A DNA stretch of 64,000 bases from Cyanobacteria bacterium REEB67 (GTDB lineage: Bacteria; Cyanobacteriota; Vampirovibrionia; Obscuribacterales; Obscuribacteraceae), in NCBI GenBank assembly GCA_018971775.1, contig JAGXAB010000027.1, positions 1 to 64,000 of the forward strand, in the 5' to 3' direction. Shown in pieces: positions 35,513 through 45,524 of the stretch. The stretch's first letter is position 1, and each line of letters opens with the position of its first letter. The translations under genes and the position numbers were made by a program. Under the pieces are notes generated by a model, which did no database searches, was not told where the DNA came from, and saw only the letters and a program-made list of their open reading frames with translations.

Positions 35513-36957
35513 GCGATCTTCCCGCCTATATCCCGGCTAAAGCACCAGCTAAGACGGTTACCGATCTGAGCGGTCGGCTCGCCAGCAGCCAGCTCGACCA
35601 GCTAAACAAAATGGGCAGCGGCCTCTCCTACAAAGCTCGCGTGATCATCATGCCGGCTGATTACAAGGCAAAAGACGCCGAGCAATTGCACAGCCTGGCC
35701 AAAGATATCGCTAGAGACTGGCACGTCGAAGGCGATAGATTGCTCATGGTCATTGATTTGAGCGGTAGAAAAATCCGCACCATCGCCGGTCGCGATCTAA
35801 GTCAATCCGGTGTCAATAATGACTTTATCCAGCGCACGATTTTGCCTGACTATTTCTATCCGTATGTAAAAAAAGGGGATGTAGGCGCGGCAATAAACAA
35901 TTCGCTGACAGCAATAAATGCGCGGGAGCTGGCTTTTAAGCAGTCAGCTTCTGGTGCAGCCCAAAGCAGTCAATCTGCCTTTGACAGCAGAACCGGCGAA
36001 TTAAAACAGGGAGTGGTGCTCGACAAAAGTAGTTTGTTTAAAACGTATCCGTATCCCGAATCGCCGCCTGCCGACTTTACCGTCTACTTTTGGTTTGGTG
36101 GTTTTATCGTGCTCGCTCTAGCGCTATATTTTGCCGTCAACAATGCAAAAAAAGACAAGAACAACCGTCTCAATCAGGCCCTTACAGATAGGCTTGGCAC
36201 GCTCTACAAGGCGGCCGACGAGCTCGGTCAGGCGAGCGATTATTTGCCACCCCAGCAAAATAAAGAGCTGGCGCTCAAAGTTTCAGCCTTTTTTGAAAAA
36301 CTGCAGACAATCGACAAGGCTAAAGAAGACATCGAAAAACTTACAAATGACAAACAATGGGGCAAGGCCAATGATGGCTTGCTGCCTGCCTTGCAGCTCA
36401 GCGACAATCTCAATGCCGAAGCAAAGATTTTGCTCGAGCAAGTCAATGCCCTCACCGGTGGTGTGGCTTTAAACGGCTCCGAAGAAGAAAAGAAAATTGC
36501 CGCTCAAGTGGTGAAGGCCGATCTCGATAATCATAAAATTACTGTAAACATCAGACCAGAAGCCCAGCCGATAGCCTACGCGAGGCCGTCCTGGACCTAT
36601 GCCCAGGAATACACTCCCAATTTATCTATTGGTGGTGGCGGCGGCGGTATATTTGACACACTTTTGATGCTCAATCAGATTGAAACAAATAACAGACTCG
36701 ATCGGCTAGACGCTATCGAATCCTCACGCATCAACAACTATGACCGTGACAACAGAAATCTAAACGATAATAGCAACTATAATCCCAACAGTGGCAATAC
36801 AGATAGCGGCGGCAGCTGGGATTCGTCCAGTTCGTCGACTTCATCAGATTGGTCGAGCAGCACCGACAGTGGTGGCAGTTGGGATTCCGGTTCCTCCGAT
36901 TCTTCCGACAGCGGCGGCAGCTTTGATAGTGGATCGGATAGTGGTGGCAGTTGGTAA
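35509..36957 (+). CDS. TPM-domain membrane protein with Ser/Gly/Asp/Trp-rich tail
   Basis: A 482-residue protein. Residues about 15-145 resemble a TPM domain (PF04536), with RVIIMPADY, LLMVIDLSGRKIRTIAGRDL, and a later GDVGAAINNSL. One transmembrane helix follows (YFWFGGFIVLALALYFAV, about 188-206), then a Lys/Glu/Leu-rich helical region, and a tail repeating GGSW/GGSF within Ser/Asp. No N-terminal signal is seen, so the orientation is open. TPM proteins are linked to photosystem II repair in plants and to unknown envelope roles in bacteria. It is translationally coupled to the kinase upstream, making it a candidate substrate or partner. Confidence 0.85.
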   Translation: MSDLPAYIPAKAPAKTVTDLSGRLASSQLDQLNKMGSGLSYKARVIIMPADYKAKDAEQLHSLAKDIARDWHVEGDRLLMVIDLSGRKIRTIAGRDLSQSGVNNDFIQRTILPDYFYPYVKKGDVGAAINNSLTAINARELAFKQSASGAAQSSQSAFDSRTGELKQGVVLDKSSLFKTYPYPESPPADFTVYFWFGGFIVLALALYFAVNNAKKDKNNRLNQALTDRLGTLYKAADELGQASDYLPPQQNKELALKVSAFFEKLQTIDKAKEDIEKLTNDKQWGKANDGLLPALQLSDNLNAEAKILLEQVNALTGGVALNGSEEEKKIAAQVVKADLDNHKITVNIRPEAQPIAYARPSWTYAQEYTPNLSIGGGGGGIFDTLLMLNQIETNNRLDRLDAIESSRINNYDRDNRNLNDNSNYNPNSGNTDSGGSWDSSSSSTSSDWSSSTDSGGSWDSGSSDSSDSGGSFDSGSDSGGSW

Positions 36958-36966
36958 TACGGCGCC

Positions 36967-38403
36967 ATGACAAAAAAACAATACATCTTGATTGGTTCGG
37001 TAGCGCTGGTATTGACTCTAGCCGGGACAAGCGCCCTGATTCTGGCGGCCAAAGACGCGTTTATCGGCGCCTCCAGAGAAGAAAGCAATTCTTACAACTC
37101 CATGCCCATCTCCAAGCTGATCAGCCAGTCCTTCGGCTACGACGGTAAGAATCTAGCCAACTGCCGGGCCAATCAGCAAATCATGTCGCGCACTTTCAAA
37201 TTGATGATCGAGGCAGACAAACTGATTCAGGCCGAACAATTCGAAAAGGCCTATCCTATTGATTGCGACGCTCTCGCTCTGGTGGAGAAGTTTCCCGGTC
37301 TCAACTGTCTGCATGCTGTCGACATACTGACCGCCAAGGCCGAATGCGAAGCTAAACTCGGCTTGCGAGCCGAACGCAAGAAGACTCTCGAGACCCTTAT
37401 CGTTGCGACCGAAGGGACCTACAACGGTATGCATGAGCGAGTAGCCGCCGCTCTGGAAAATCTCGGCGACTTGCTCGACGACGAGGACAAACAAAGCGAA
37501 GCCATCCCTTATCTCGAAAGGGCCTACCAGATCAGACTCAAAGGTGAGGGCGCAAATAGCGAACGCACGGCCTACGCGCTCTCGCTTCTAGCACACTGTC
37601 AGCTCGACCTGAAAAACTACAAGGAGGCGGATAGACTCTACACGCAGGCCATAGCCGTCTACGAGAAACTGGATGGGGAAGGCTTTTCCGAATCGCAACA
37701 AATTGCTCGCGAAAACCTGGCCAACAGCTACCGCTGGCAGAATCGACACAAGGAAGCGCTGGCCTGCGAACTCAGCTTGATCGACGATCTGCACAAGAAA
37801 CATCTGCAAAATTCGCTCTATATGGCGGCCGCCTTCACATCAGCTGCCGATACATCGCAGGACAGCGGCGAGAAAAAACTGGCGGAGCAATATCTGACCG
37901 AGGCCGAAGCGATCTTAAGCGAACTCGACGCCAAAAGCGACGGCCGCGAGAAGGCAAATATCTATAAAGACATGGCCGATATTTATCACGAGCAGGGCAA
38001 TAGCCGCGCCGAGCTGACAGCCCGGATAAATAGCATCGAAAACTCCAAGACAGTCAAATACAGCGACGACCGCGACCAGATCGAACTTGCCCAGAATTAT
38101 CTGCACGCCGGCGGCTGCGCTTTGAAATTAAAGGATTTTGACCAGGCTCGCCAGTTTTATAGCCAGGCACTGGCACGGGCGCGCGATAACGAGGAAGTGA
38201 AGATCGGCCTCAAAAACGATAAAGAGCCTCTGCAAAAAGACTGGCAGAAAGATCTCCGCGAATATCTAAAACAGAGCCACAAGCATATGCAAGGCAAGCC
38301 TGCGGACAGGATTCAAATTGGTGCCATGAAAGCGGAAGAGACAGAAATAATGGATCTGCTCGTCGACGACAAGACAAGCAAGGATAGTCAATCGGTCAAC
38401 TAG
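36967..38403 (+). CDS. Membrane-anchored TPR protein
   Basis: A 478-residue protein with one N-terminal helix (YILIGSVALVLTLAGTSALILAA) that could be a signal peptide or anchor. Several TPR units follow, clearest at ERVAAALENLGDLLDDEDKQ, ERTAYALSLLAHCQLDLKNY, and LHAGGCALKLKDFDQARQFY. Cysteines occur in the first third. It starts 9 bp after the TPM gene, so it is the third gene of the kinase-TPM-TPR operon. The repeats point to a scaffolding role, perhaps assembling the other two proteins; that is an inference. Confidence 0.87.
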   Translation: MTKKQYILIGSVALVLTLAGTSALILAAKDAFIGASREESNSYNSMPISKLISQSFGYDGKNLANCRANQQIMSRTFKLMIEADKLIQAEQFEKAYPIDCDALALVEKFPGLNCLHAVDILTAKAECEAKLGLRAERKKTLETLIVATEGTYNGMHERVAAALENLGDLLDDEDKQSEAIPYLERAYQIRLKGEGANSERTAYALSLLAHCQLDLKNYKEADRLYTQAIAVYEKLDGEGFSESQQIARENLANSYRWQNRHKEALACELSLIDDLHKKHLQNSLYMAAAFTSAADTSQDSGEKKLAEQYLTEAEAILSELDAKSDGREKANIYKDMADIYHEQGNSRAELTARINSIENSKTVKYSDDRDQIELAQNYLHAGGCALKLKDFDQARQFYSQALARARDNEEVKIGLKNDKEPLQKDWQKDLREYLKQSHKHMQGKPADRIQIGAMKAEETEIMDLLVDDKTSKDSQSVN

Positions 38404-38415
38404 CTCGACTTGAAA

Positions 38416-38715
38416 CTAGCTGGGTTTGAAATTGCCTTTCATATTTTGACCGATACGAAAACCTTGAATAAGGTTGTGGCGGGTCAACTGGAAAATTTCG
38501 TGGAGAGCGGAGGGATCGGTGATGCCGTGCTTTTCCGAAATGGCGTTAACCTGCTCCATGGCGATAGCGGAAAAATATACGTCGACATCATCATGCACGG
38601 TGCCGCGACCTTGATTGGGCAATTTGAGGATGGCCTTGCCAAAATCATTGGTGACCGCGTCAGCGATCTGAGCGGTGAGAAGATCAGCGTAAAAAGATTC
38701 TGCTTTAGATGCCAT
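38416..38715 (-). CDS. Small conserved-looking protein of unknown function
   Basis: A 99-residue, soluble-looking protein. It has no signal peptide or membrane helix and a mostly helical composition. It starts MASKAESFYADLLTAQ and contains AISEKHGITDPSALHEIFQ, suggestive of a helical bundle. GGGAGCG lies 6 nt before the ATG, which supports the start. It sits convergent to the TPR gene (12-bp gap) and upstream of nothing obvious. I do not recognise the family. A frame on the opposite strand covers the same bases but has low-quality composition. Confidence 0.72.
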   Translation of the reverse strand: MASKAESFYADLLTAQIADAVTNDFGKAILKLPNQGRGTVHDDVDVYFSAIAMEQVNAISEKHGITDPSALHEIFQLTRHNLIQGFRIGQNMKGNFKPS

Positions 38716-38795
38716 TTTTTCGCTCCCGATGAGAGTGACTAACTCTGTAGGTCTCAGTAGATATCAGAATAAATGCTTCGTTATACATGCTTCGA

Positions 38796-39401
38796 TCAAC
38801 GATTCAAGATGTCTAATTGTTTGCGAACTTCTTTGATGTCCTGCCACATGAGCCATTTTGGCGATCCGACTTCTTTGGAGTCATTGCGGAGAAGATAGGA
38901 TGGATGAAACACCGGCATTACTCTAGCATCGTTTTCACCTGGAAACCACTTCCCCCTTATATGGCTTATAGGATCCTTAACTTGCAAAATAGTTTGCACC
39001 GCCGCCGATCCGGCCAGGAGTATGAGTTTCGGTCGCACATAAAAAAGCTGTGCCTGCAAATATTGCAGACAGGCTTCGCGTTCCTTTGATTCAGGGGCGC
39101 GATTGCCCGGGGGACGGCACTTCACGACATTACAAATATAGACATCTTTTTCGCGGTCAATGTTGCCGGCCTGCAATATTTTGTCGAGCAGGGCGCCGGT
39201 CTGACCGACAAAAGGAAGACCGCTCTCATCTTCGTGCTGGCCGGGCCCTTCGCCGATAATCATCAGCTTCGCCTGCGGATTGCCGCGACCAAAAACGACT
39301 TGGGTGCGGGTCATACACAGGCCACAATCGACGCAAGCGGCGGCGGCGAGCGCTGCTGCTTCCAGACTGGCAAACTTAGAGCCGGAGCCGATCAAGGCCA
39401 T
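38796..39401 (-). CDS. Family 4 uracil-DNA glycosylase
   Basis: A 201-residue iron-sulfur uracil-DNA glycosylase that removes uracil from DNA. It has the cluster cysteines CVDCGLC near residue 23, with further cysteines at KCRPPGNR and EREACLQYL. GEGPGQHEDESGLPFVGQ carries the catalytic and uracil-binding region, and MPVFHPSYLL is the second conserved block. Start ATG 39401 overlaps the murI stop (TGATG); a TTG one codon earlier is possible. It is the last gene of the leftward amidase-murI operon. Confidence 0.93.
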   Translation of the reverse strand: MALIGSGSKFASLEAAALAAAACVDCGLCMTRTQVVFGRGNPQAKLMIIGEGPGQHEDESGLPFVGQTGALLDKILQAGNIDREKDVYICNVVKCRPPGNRAPESKEREACLQYLQAQLFYVRPKLILLAGSAAVQTILQVKDPISHIRGKWFPGENDARVMPVFHPSYLLRNDSKEVGSPKWLMWQDIKEVRKQLDILNR

Positions 39402-40546
39402 CAACCGGAATAGGGTGCGCTGAGAGCGAATGTTGGCTGGACAACATTTATGCCGACGTTTTTCGCGTCAATCTGGCCAAAAATATTGTCGCCTTTGGCC
39501 TTGAGCAAATCGACGCTTACCTGACGCACGCCGGCGAGGGCCGAAGCTAGCGCGGCCGCTTCCGGACCAAGACACCTCTGGGCGCTGGCGGCAAAGTCTT
39601 GAGCGCAACCGGTGGTAAAAATCAAAACTTCCGGCACTGGCAAGACTGGCAAAACGTGCTTAGCGAAAGCAACTTGAGAAAAAGGAACCATATCCGGTGC
39701 AAAAAAATGTTCGCCAATCAGACCGGCGAAGGCAAAATCGGAAGCGCCCAGCGCTACTTCGCTGCGACAAACAAAAAAATTGTCCTCGACGCCAACCGCT
39801 GACATTGAGCTCACAGTGGCGTCCTCACTTTGCAAATGCTTGGTCAAGACAGCGGCCGGATCAATCAAATCGACGGTGCCGGGAAAATATCCTTGCAGCG
39901 CCCCGCCAATAAGAGCTTCGATGCGGTCGGCGACAAAAGCGAAGTGCGTACAACCGAGCACAATCAAGGAAGCCCCGGCAAGCGCCAGCAGATATTCGCT
40001 CAGACAATGATTCAGAGCCGACTCAATATCAGGCTCGCCGAGCCGCCCGCTTTCGATCAGTGGGACAAGCTCAGGACAGGGTACTTCTTTTACATCGCCG
40101 CCATAACCACCTTCGAGCAGAGCCCGCGAGAAGGCGCCGCTATTGACAGTAGCTCTTGTCGCCATGACTCCGACTGAAGCGGGTCGGCACTGAAGGGAGG
40201 CGATATAGCGTGCCGTCGGTGCGATCAAATCGAGCAATTCGAAACCGCCGGCCTGAGCCATGCCTTGGGCAACGTCGCGGGCAAGAGCAGCAGAGGTGTT
40301 GCAGGCCATCACGACAGTATCTAAATCGTAGTCCTGCAAAAAGGCGATAATTTCGCTGACGTAAGCGGCTATTTCGGCTCGACTGCGATTGCCGTAAGGC
40401 AATCTGGCCGTGTCGCCGAGATAGAAATACTGACCGTCTGGCATGGTTCTTGCCAGGCGCCGCAAAACAGTCAATCCACCCAGACCGGAATCGAAAAGAC
40501 CGATGCGACGCTTGGAGAATGAGGCGGGGCGATCGAGGCTGTTCAA
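39401..40546 (-). CDS. murI: Glutamate racemase with C-terminal extension
   Basis: Makes D-glutamate for peptidoglycan. The two active-site cysteines sit in MACNTSAAL and IVLGCTHFAF, with IGLFDSGLGGLTVL at the N-terminus, YLGDTARLPYG, and PELVPLIE. At 381 residues it is about 110 longer than usual. The extra segment after the DLIDPAAVL block (about 265-381) contains a region rich in Phe/Ala and ends in FTTGCAQDFAASAQRCLG, which resembles the normal family terminus, so the extra piece looks like an insertion before it. The start is TTG, overlapping the amidase stop. Confidence 0.9.
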   Translation of the reverse strand: MNSLDRPASFSKRRIGLFDSGLGGLTVLRRLARTMPDGQYFYLGDTARLPYGNRSRAEIAAYVSEIIAFLQDYDLDTVVMACNTSAALARDVAQGMAQAGGFELLDLIAPTARYIASLQCRPASVGVMATRATVNSGAFSRALLEGGYGGDVKEVPCPELVPLIESGRLGEPDIESALNHCLSEYLLALAGASLIVLGCTHFAFVADRIEALIGGALQGYFPGTVDLIDPAAVLTKHLQSEDATVSSMSAVGVEDNFFVCRSEVALGASDFAFAGLIGEHFFAPDMVPFSQVAFAKHVLPVLPVPEVLIFTTGCAQDFAASAQRCLGPEAAALASALAGVRQVSVDLLKAKGDNIFGQIDAKNVGINVVQPTFALSAPYSG

Positions 40547-42501
40547 TTTAGATGCGCCTTATTGGCCAGTTGACCGCCACCGGCGCCGGTGTCCTGCAAA
40601 TAGAGCATGACACCGCGAGCGAGAGCACTGGCTATTTTTTGTTGATACTCGGCGGAGTTGAGCTTGTCGCGCTCTGCCTTATTGGTGATGTAGCCGACTT
40701 CAGCCAGGATGGCCGGCACCGGCGTATGATTGATCACATAAAAACGAGCCCGGCGAATGTTGCGATCGGGAGCGGCCAGGCCGGCTACAAGCGATGCATG
40801 CACACGCTCGGCCAGGGGACGGCTGAGCTCGGTCTGGAAATAAGTCTCGATACCGTAGATGTTGGATGTGCTCTCGAGCGAATTTATATGCACCGAAAGG
40901 AAGAGATTTGGGCCAACCTGATTGGTTATTTTCACCCGGTCTTCGAGGGAAACGAAAGTATCGTCGTGACGAGTGAGAACGATACGCGCTCCCTTGGTTT
41001 CGAGGATTTTTTTCAATTTCTCGATGATACCAAGGGTGATGTCTTTTTCCTGAATATCCGCACGCATCGCCCCCGGGTCAGTGCCACCATGTCCGGCATC
41101 AAGCACAATTACGGTTTCAGAAGGCGCCCGCGGCACGATAATCGGGCCAGGAGTAATGTCGGGACTGGAATACTTCTCGGCCTGACCGCTCTCAGCGCCG
41201 ATCATCAAACCTTTGCCGATCGTGACGGAAAGATAATTGGAGCCGGGGGTAAAATTGCCGGCCACATTCACCTGCGGATCGGTCAGCTGCAAAACGAGAC
41301 GACCGACACCCTCGGCCTGATTGGGCAGACCGACACGCAGGGAGGAGATCAGCGATGAGGTATTGAGATCGGGCAGAGTGGCATCGGCCAGACCGCGACA
41401 ATTTGGTATGTCGATGACATAACGTTCAGGGTCATGCAAGCGGAAACCTTTGAAATTCATCTCCTTGCCCGGGGCAAGTTCCACCCGCAGTATTTCAATC
41501 TTGGCGCCCGTCCCCTGCGTATCGCAGGGGACCAGTGAAATGGTCGGAGCGGGCTCGTCTTGCATCGCCGTAACAGGCTCGGGCACAGGCGTTGCCTCAG
41601 CTCTGGCAGCTGCATCCGCCTTCGCCGCCCGGCTTGAGGCGACCGGATTGACGGTGCGGAAGGCAACATTATCATTGCGATCAGGCTGACTATTTTCGCT
41701 GCTATTAGAATCCGGCCACCCGCTCTTCTCGGCCGCGGCCTTGCCACCGTCCACAGTGTCGCTGGCGAACCGGCTCGCCTTTTCCGCTTTACTGCGCTTC
41801 AAGCGCTGGGAAATGGAAGGAGCGAATGGCACTGCCGCTAAGTCAGCTTTGGACAGATTGGCAGCAGCCGTATCATCGGCACGGGGCGACTCTTCTCTTG
41901 CCGTCGCCCGTGGCGTTTCTTTGAGCTGAGAGCTGGGCTGAGAGTGTGCCAGATTGGCCAGCTCACCGCCCCAGCTGATTTTCAATAAGCCTGGTGCGGC
42001 GCCAATCGCCACCTTTTTCAAGATGCGCACATCGCGAGCGACAAAAGAGACACGAAGCACAGCCGGGCTATCGACAAATTGGCCGACCCGAACTTCTTTA
42101 ATACCGGCAGCGGCGGCAGAACTAAGACCCTTTTCAGATGAAATCAACCTAATGACACGGGTTTGCTCGCTCCAGGAAAGACCAGCGAAATCAGCTGTTA
42201 AAACGGTCTCGCCGTCGCTGCCCGCCATATATCTGAATACGGGACGGCCCGCTACATTATTGTTTTCTAGTCGAAGAAAAAGAGAATGGTGATCATTGCC
42301 TTCGTCGATCGAGACGACGCGATTGCCGGGCAAGCGATAGGCCCGCTCGGCCTGAGCACTGGCCGCCGGAACGCTGACGACAGAGGCAAAAGTCGACCCG
42401 CTCGCCTGCAGAGCAAGCAGACAGAGCGAGGCGATAAAGGAAGGGCGGCGGTTAGACTTGAAAATTGTAGTCACCCGATAAAGCACTGATACTGGCTGCA
42501 C
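40543..42501 (-). CDS. N-acetylmuramoyl-L-alanine amidase with AMIN domains
   Basis: A 652-residue exported cell-wall hydrolase that cleaves the bond between muramic acid and the stem peptide. A signal region (IASLCLLALQASGSTFA) is followed by a likely AMIN domain (about 50-185), an Ala/Ser-rich linker, a second AMIN-like domain (about 335-440, with NFKGFRLHDPERYVIDIP) and an Amidase_3 domain (about 465-640). Zinc-site motifs are VLDAGHGGTDPGA, FLSVHINSLES and ILAEVGYITN. AMIN domains target it to septal or outer-envelope peptidoglycan. The start is GTG 42501, with no clear ribosome site. It leads the operon with murI and the glycosylase. Confidence 0.92.
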   Translation of the reverse strand: MQPVSVLYRVTTIFKSNRRPSFIASLCLLALQASGSTFASVVSVPAASAQAERAYRLPGNRVVSIDEGNDHHSLFLRLENNNVAGRPVFRYMAGSDGETVLTADFAGLSWSEQTRVIRLISSEKGLSSAAAAGIKEVRVGQFVDSPAVLRVSFVARDVRILKKVAIGAAPGLLKISWGGELANLAHSQPSSQLKETPRATAREESPRADDTAAANLSKADLAAVPFAPSISQRLKRSKAEKASRFASDTVDGGKAAAEKSGWPDSNSSENSQPDRNDNVAFRTVNPVASSRAAKADAAARAEATPVPEPVTAMQDEPAPTISLVPCDTQGTGAKIEILRVELAPGKEMNFKGFRLHDPERYVIDIPNCRGLADATLPDLNTSSLISSLRVGLPNQAEGVGRLVLQLTDPQVNVAGNFTPGSNYLSVTIGKGLMIGAESGQAEKYSSPDITPGPIIVPRAPSETVIVLDAGHGGTDPGAMRADIQEKDITLGIIEKLKKILETKGARIVLTRHDDTFVSLEDRVKITNQVGPNLFLSVHINSLESTSNIYGIETYFQTELSRPLAERVHASLVAGLAAPDRNIRRARFYVINHTPVPAILAEVGYITNKAERDKLNSAEYQQKIASALARGVMLYLQDTGAGGGQLANKAHLN

Positions 42502-42846
42502 TGGGGCGGCATGCGAGTGCTTAGCAACTGTTTTAGAGCGGCTATTTTAGCACGCTTGCCAGAAGCTCAAAACAGGCTGTATTTCCGACTATTACGCCAA
42601 ATAGATATACTTTCGCAAATCCTTTTGCTAAGCATGCGACTAAATTAAATTGACAACGGGGCAAGTGCTCAGCCGTCCTGCTACTGTAAGTACTCGTCAA
42701 TAATGAAAGCAATTGAGCTTCTAACGATCTGCTTTCTAACGCAATTTACTAACAGCGGTCGAGTCGGCCCTGTCTGCAGTCAAGCGAAATAAAAATGTGC
42801 AGTCAAGTGTGGTTGTCCGGAATCAAGCGTAATCAGGGAGTTAAAA
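42502..42846. other. 345-bp region between the amidase and hppA
   Basis: A divergent promoter region. TGCAGTCAAG occurs twice (42775-42784 and 42798-42807, 23 bp apart) and TCAAGCG recurs nearby. A TTGACA hexamer occurs at about 42650, but without a well-spaced -10. No RNA gene is recognised. Confidence 0.5.
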
Positions 42847-44934
42847 ATGGGTGATATTACTCTTCCACTCGTATTAGGATGTGGAGTTTTTGGATTGGCC
42901 TATGGCGGCTGGGCCGGCATGAGCGTGCTCAAAATGAGCGCCGGCAATGAGCGCATGCAGTCGATTGCAGCGGCCATTCAAGAAGGCGCCAGCGCCTACA
43001 TGAATCGTCAATACACAACCATCGCCGGTGTCGGTGTTCTTTTACTTCTTATTATCGGTGCCACACTCGGTATCAAAACAGCCGCCGGTTTTGCTGTCGG
43101 CGCTCTTCTTTCATCTCTTTCCGGATTTGTCGGCATGTACGTATCGGTACGCGCCAACGTACGCACCGCCGAAGCAGCCCGCAATGGCCTGGAAGCAGCC
43201 CTGGGAGTAGCTTTTAAAGGTGGTTCGGTAACCGGACTGATGGTTGTTGGTTTAGGCCTTCTTGGCGTAGCCGGCTTTTATGCCGTGACCAGAGACGTGC
43301 AAGCACTGATCGGACTGGGCTTCGGAGCAAGTTTGATTTCAGTTTTTGCCCGCCTCGGTGGTGGTATCTACACCAAAGCTGCCGACGTCGGCGCTGACCT
43401 CGTTGGTAAAGTCGAAGCCGGTATCCCCGAAGATGACCCGAGAAACCCCGCCGTCATCGCCGACAACGTTGGCGATAACGTCGGCGATTGCGCCGGTATG
43501 GCCGCTGACTTGTTTGAGACCTATGCTGTCACGGCCATCGCCACAATGCTTTTGGCTGAACAGACGTTTAAGTCTCAGATTGCCGCCGGCACCGCCCCTG
43601 ATGTCATCATGTATCCCCTGGTACTGGGCGGCGTTTCGATCGTCACCTCGGTATTGGGAGCTCTCTGCGTCAAGCTCGGCAAGAGCACCAACATCATGGG
43701 CGCCCTCTATAAAGGTCTGATCGTGGCCGGCGTCCTCGCCGCCGTCGCCTTCTACTTCGTCACCATGAAAATGATGAGCGGCCTCAGCATCAATAACGTT
43801 CCCATCGATCCGATCAAATTCTTCCTCGCTTCAATGGTCGGTCTTGTCGTCACCGGCTTGATTGTCTACATCACTGAATACTACACCTCGACGAGTTTCG
43901 GTCCGGTCCGCTACATAGCCAAGGCGTCAGAAACAGGCCACGCCACCAACATCATCGCCGGTCTGGCCATTTCGATGAAATCTACCGCCTATCCAGTTTT
44001 GTCCATCGTCGCCGGTATCCTTGTAGCGCATTCACTCTGCGGTATCTTCGGAGTCGCTCTGGCCGCCATGGCCATGCTCTCAATGGCCGGCATTATCGTC
44101 GCCATCGACTCATACGGACCGATTACTGATAACGCCGGTGGTATCGCCGAAATGTCCGAACTTCCCAAGGAAGTAAGAGACATAACCGATCCCCTCGACG
44201 CTGTCGGCAACACCACCAAAGCCGTGACCAAAGGCTACGCCATCGGTTCAGCCGGTCTGGCCGCCTGCGTATTGTTCAGCTCGTATACCCAAGAGCTGCA
44301 GGCAAAAATCACCGAGCTCCATCCCGGTACCATCATCTCCTTCGATCTCTCCAGTCCCTATGTCCTCTGCGGTCTTTTCCTCGGTGGTTTGATCCCGTTT
44401 GTCTTTGCCGCCATGGCCATGGAAGCTGTCGGTCACGCCGGTGGTCTCGTCGTCGAAGAAGTCAGACGTCAATTTAGAGAAATCCCCGGCATCATGGCCG
44501 GTACCGCCAAGCCCGAATACGGCAAGTGCGTAGACATCGTCACCACCTCCGCTCTCAAACAGATGATCGTGCCTGCCCTTATTCCCGTGCTCACACCAGT
44601 GATTATTGCCGTAGCCGGCGGATTCTGGCTAAACACCGCATTGCCTGGCGAATATGCCGCCGCTAAAATCCTCGGTGGCGTACTCGTCGGATCGATCGTG
44701 ACCGGTATCTTCGTTGCTATCTCGATGACCTCGGGCGGCGGCGCCTGGGATAACGCCAAGAAATACATCGAAGAAGGCAACCACGGCGGCAAAGGTTCGG
44801 ACGCTCACAAAGCAGCCGTTACCGGCGACACTGTAGGCGACCCTTACAAAGATACTGCCGGTCCTGCCATCAACCCGATGATCAAGATCCTCAATATCGT
44901 TGCTTTGCTCTTGATCAGCCTGCTCGTGCGCTAA
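42847..44934 (+). CDS. hppA: Membrane-bound H+-pumping pyrophosphatase
   Basis: A 695-residue polytopic membrane pump (about 16 helices) that hydrolyses pyrophosphate to move protons out. Active-site motifs: [20 protein letters not shown], split here into two halves, then [25 protein letters not shown] (also read in parts), and near the C-terminus [14 protein letters not shown] and [20 protein letters not shown] Lys in [14 protein letters not shown] is the residue associated with K+-independent enzymes; K+-dependent ones have Ala. AGGGAG lies 6 nt before the ATG. A strong terminator follows. It stands alone, and so can support PPi-based energy saving. Confidence 0.95.
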   Translation: MGDITLPLVLGCGVFGLAYGGWAGMSVLKMSAGNERMQSIAAAIQEGASAYMNRQYTTIAGVGVLLLLIIGATLGIKTAAGFAVGALLSSLSGFVGMYVSVRANVRTAEAARNGLEAALGVAFKGGSVTGLMVVGLGLLGVAGFYAVTRDVQALIGLGFGASLISVFARLGGGIYTKAADVGADLVGKVEAGIPEDDPRNPAVIADNVGDNVGDCAGMAADLFETYAVTAIATMLLAEQTFKSQIAAGTAPDVIMYPLVLGGVSIVTSVLGALCVKLGKSTNIMGALYKGLIVAGVLAAVAFYFVTMKMMSGLSINNVPIDPIKFFLASMVGLVVTGLIVYITEYYTSTSFGPVRYIAKASETGHATNIIAGLAISMKSTAYPVLSIVAGILVAHSLCGIFGVALAAMAMLSMAGIIVAIDSYGPITDNAGGIAEMSELPKEVRDITDPLDAVGNTTKAVTKGYAIGSAGLAACVLFSSYTQELQAKITELHPGTIISFDLSSPYVLCGLFLGGLIPFVFAAMAMEAVGHAGGLVVEEVRRQFREIPGIMAGTAKPEYGKCVDIVTTSALKQMIVPALIPVLTPVIIAVAGGFWLNTALPGEYAAAKILGGVLVGSIVTGIFVAISMTSGGGAWDNAKKYIEEGNHGGKGSDAHKAAVTGDTVGDPYKDTAGPAINPMIKILNIVALLLISLLVR

Positions 44935-44950
44935 TCAAAATAAGACAATA

Positions 44951-44987
44951 AAAAAAGCGGTTCGACAATCAGTCGGCCGCTTTTTTT
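44951..44987 (+). terminator. Intrinsic terminator after hppA
   Basis: AAAAAAGCGG pairs with CCGCTTTTTT, and CGAC/GTCG extends the stem inside, followed by a T7 run. It is 16 bp past the hppA stop. The A-run before the stem would give a usable U-tract in the opposite direction too. Confidence 0.9.
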
Positions 44988-45075
44988 GTCCCATTTTTTG
45001 GCCATCCGGTCTTTCTGGTCTTTACGGTCTTCCCGCCCCTGGCCAAATCCTGCTATAAATACAGGAGAAAAAGCG

Positions 45076-45516
45076 GTGCCATTGCAGGTAAGCATGCAGA
45101 TCAGATTTGCCAATCGTCAGGATGAAGCCCCGGTACGAGCCCTGCTCGAGTCTCAGGGTGCAGCGCTGGATCTGGCCGGAGCCGACCGCGATCTGCGCAA
45201 TCTGGACCAGAATTATTTTGGCCGCGACGGACTTTTTATCGTGGCCGAAGCAGAGGGCGAAGTGGTAGCTTTTGCCGGAGCGCGCCGCAGCGAGAGCGAT
45301 GCCGAAATCCTGCTGTTGAACCGGCTCAATGTCGACAAAAGAATCAGCCTCTCCAGCGACAGATGCGGAAAAATTTCCGGCACCACGGACGGTGACACGC
45401 TTGAGGCCAACGACGATTCAACCGATAGCGCCGCTATTAAAAAGCGCTTCCTGGCAATCGTCCAAAATCACGCTTATCAAATGGATTACAAAAAAGTCGT
45501 AATCACAGCCGACTGA
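45076..45516 (+). CDS. GNAT-like acetyltransferase domain protein
   Basis: A 146-residue protein that starts like a GNAT N-acetyltransferase: IRFANRQDEAPVRALLESQG and LFIVAEAEGEVVAFAGARRS, the first strands and helices of that fold. The acetyl-CoA loop (usually R/Q-x-x-G-x-G/A) is not evident; the middle is Ser/Asp-rich and the end reads YQMDYKKVVITAD. It may be a divergent or degenerate GNAT. The GTG at 45076 has AGGAG 9 nt upstream; ATG 45094 with AGG 7 nt upstream is the alternative. Its stop is 9 bp from the convergent EF-hand gene. Confidence 0.65.
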   Translation: MPLQVSMQIRFANRQDEAPVRALLESQGAALDLAGADRDLRNLDQNYFGRDGLFIVAEAEGEVVAFAGARRSESDAEILLLNRLNVDKRISLSSDRCGKISGTTDGDTLEANDDSTDSAAIKKRFLAIVQNHAYQMDYKKVVITAD

Positions 45517-45524
45517 GCCGAAGC

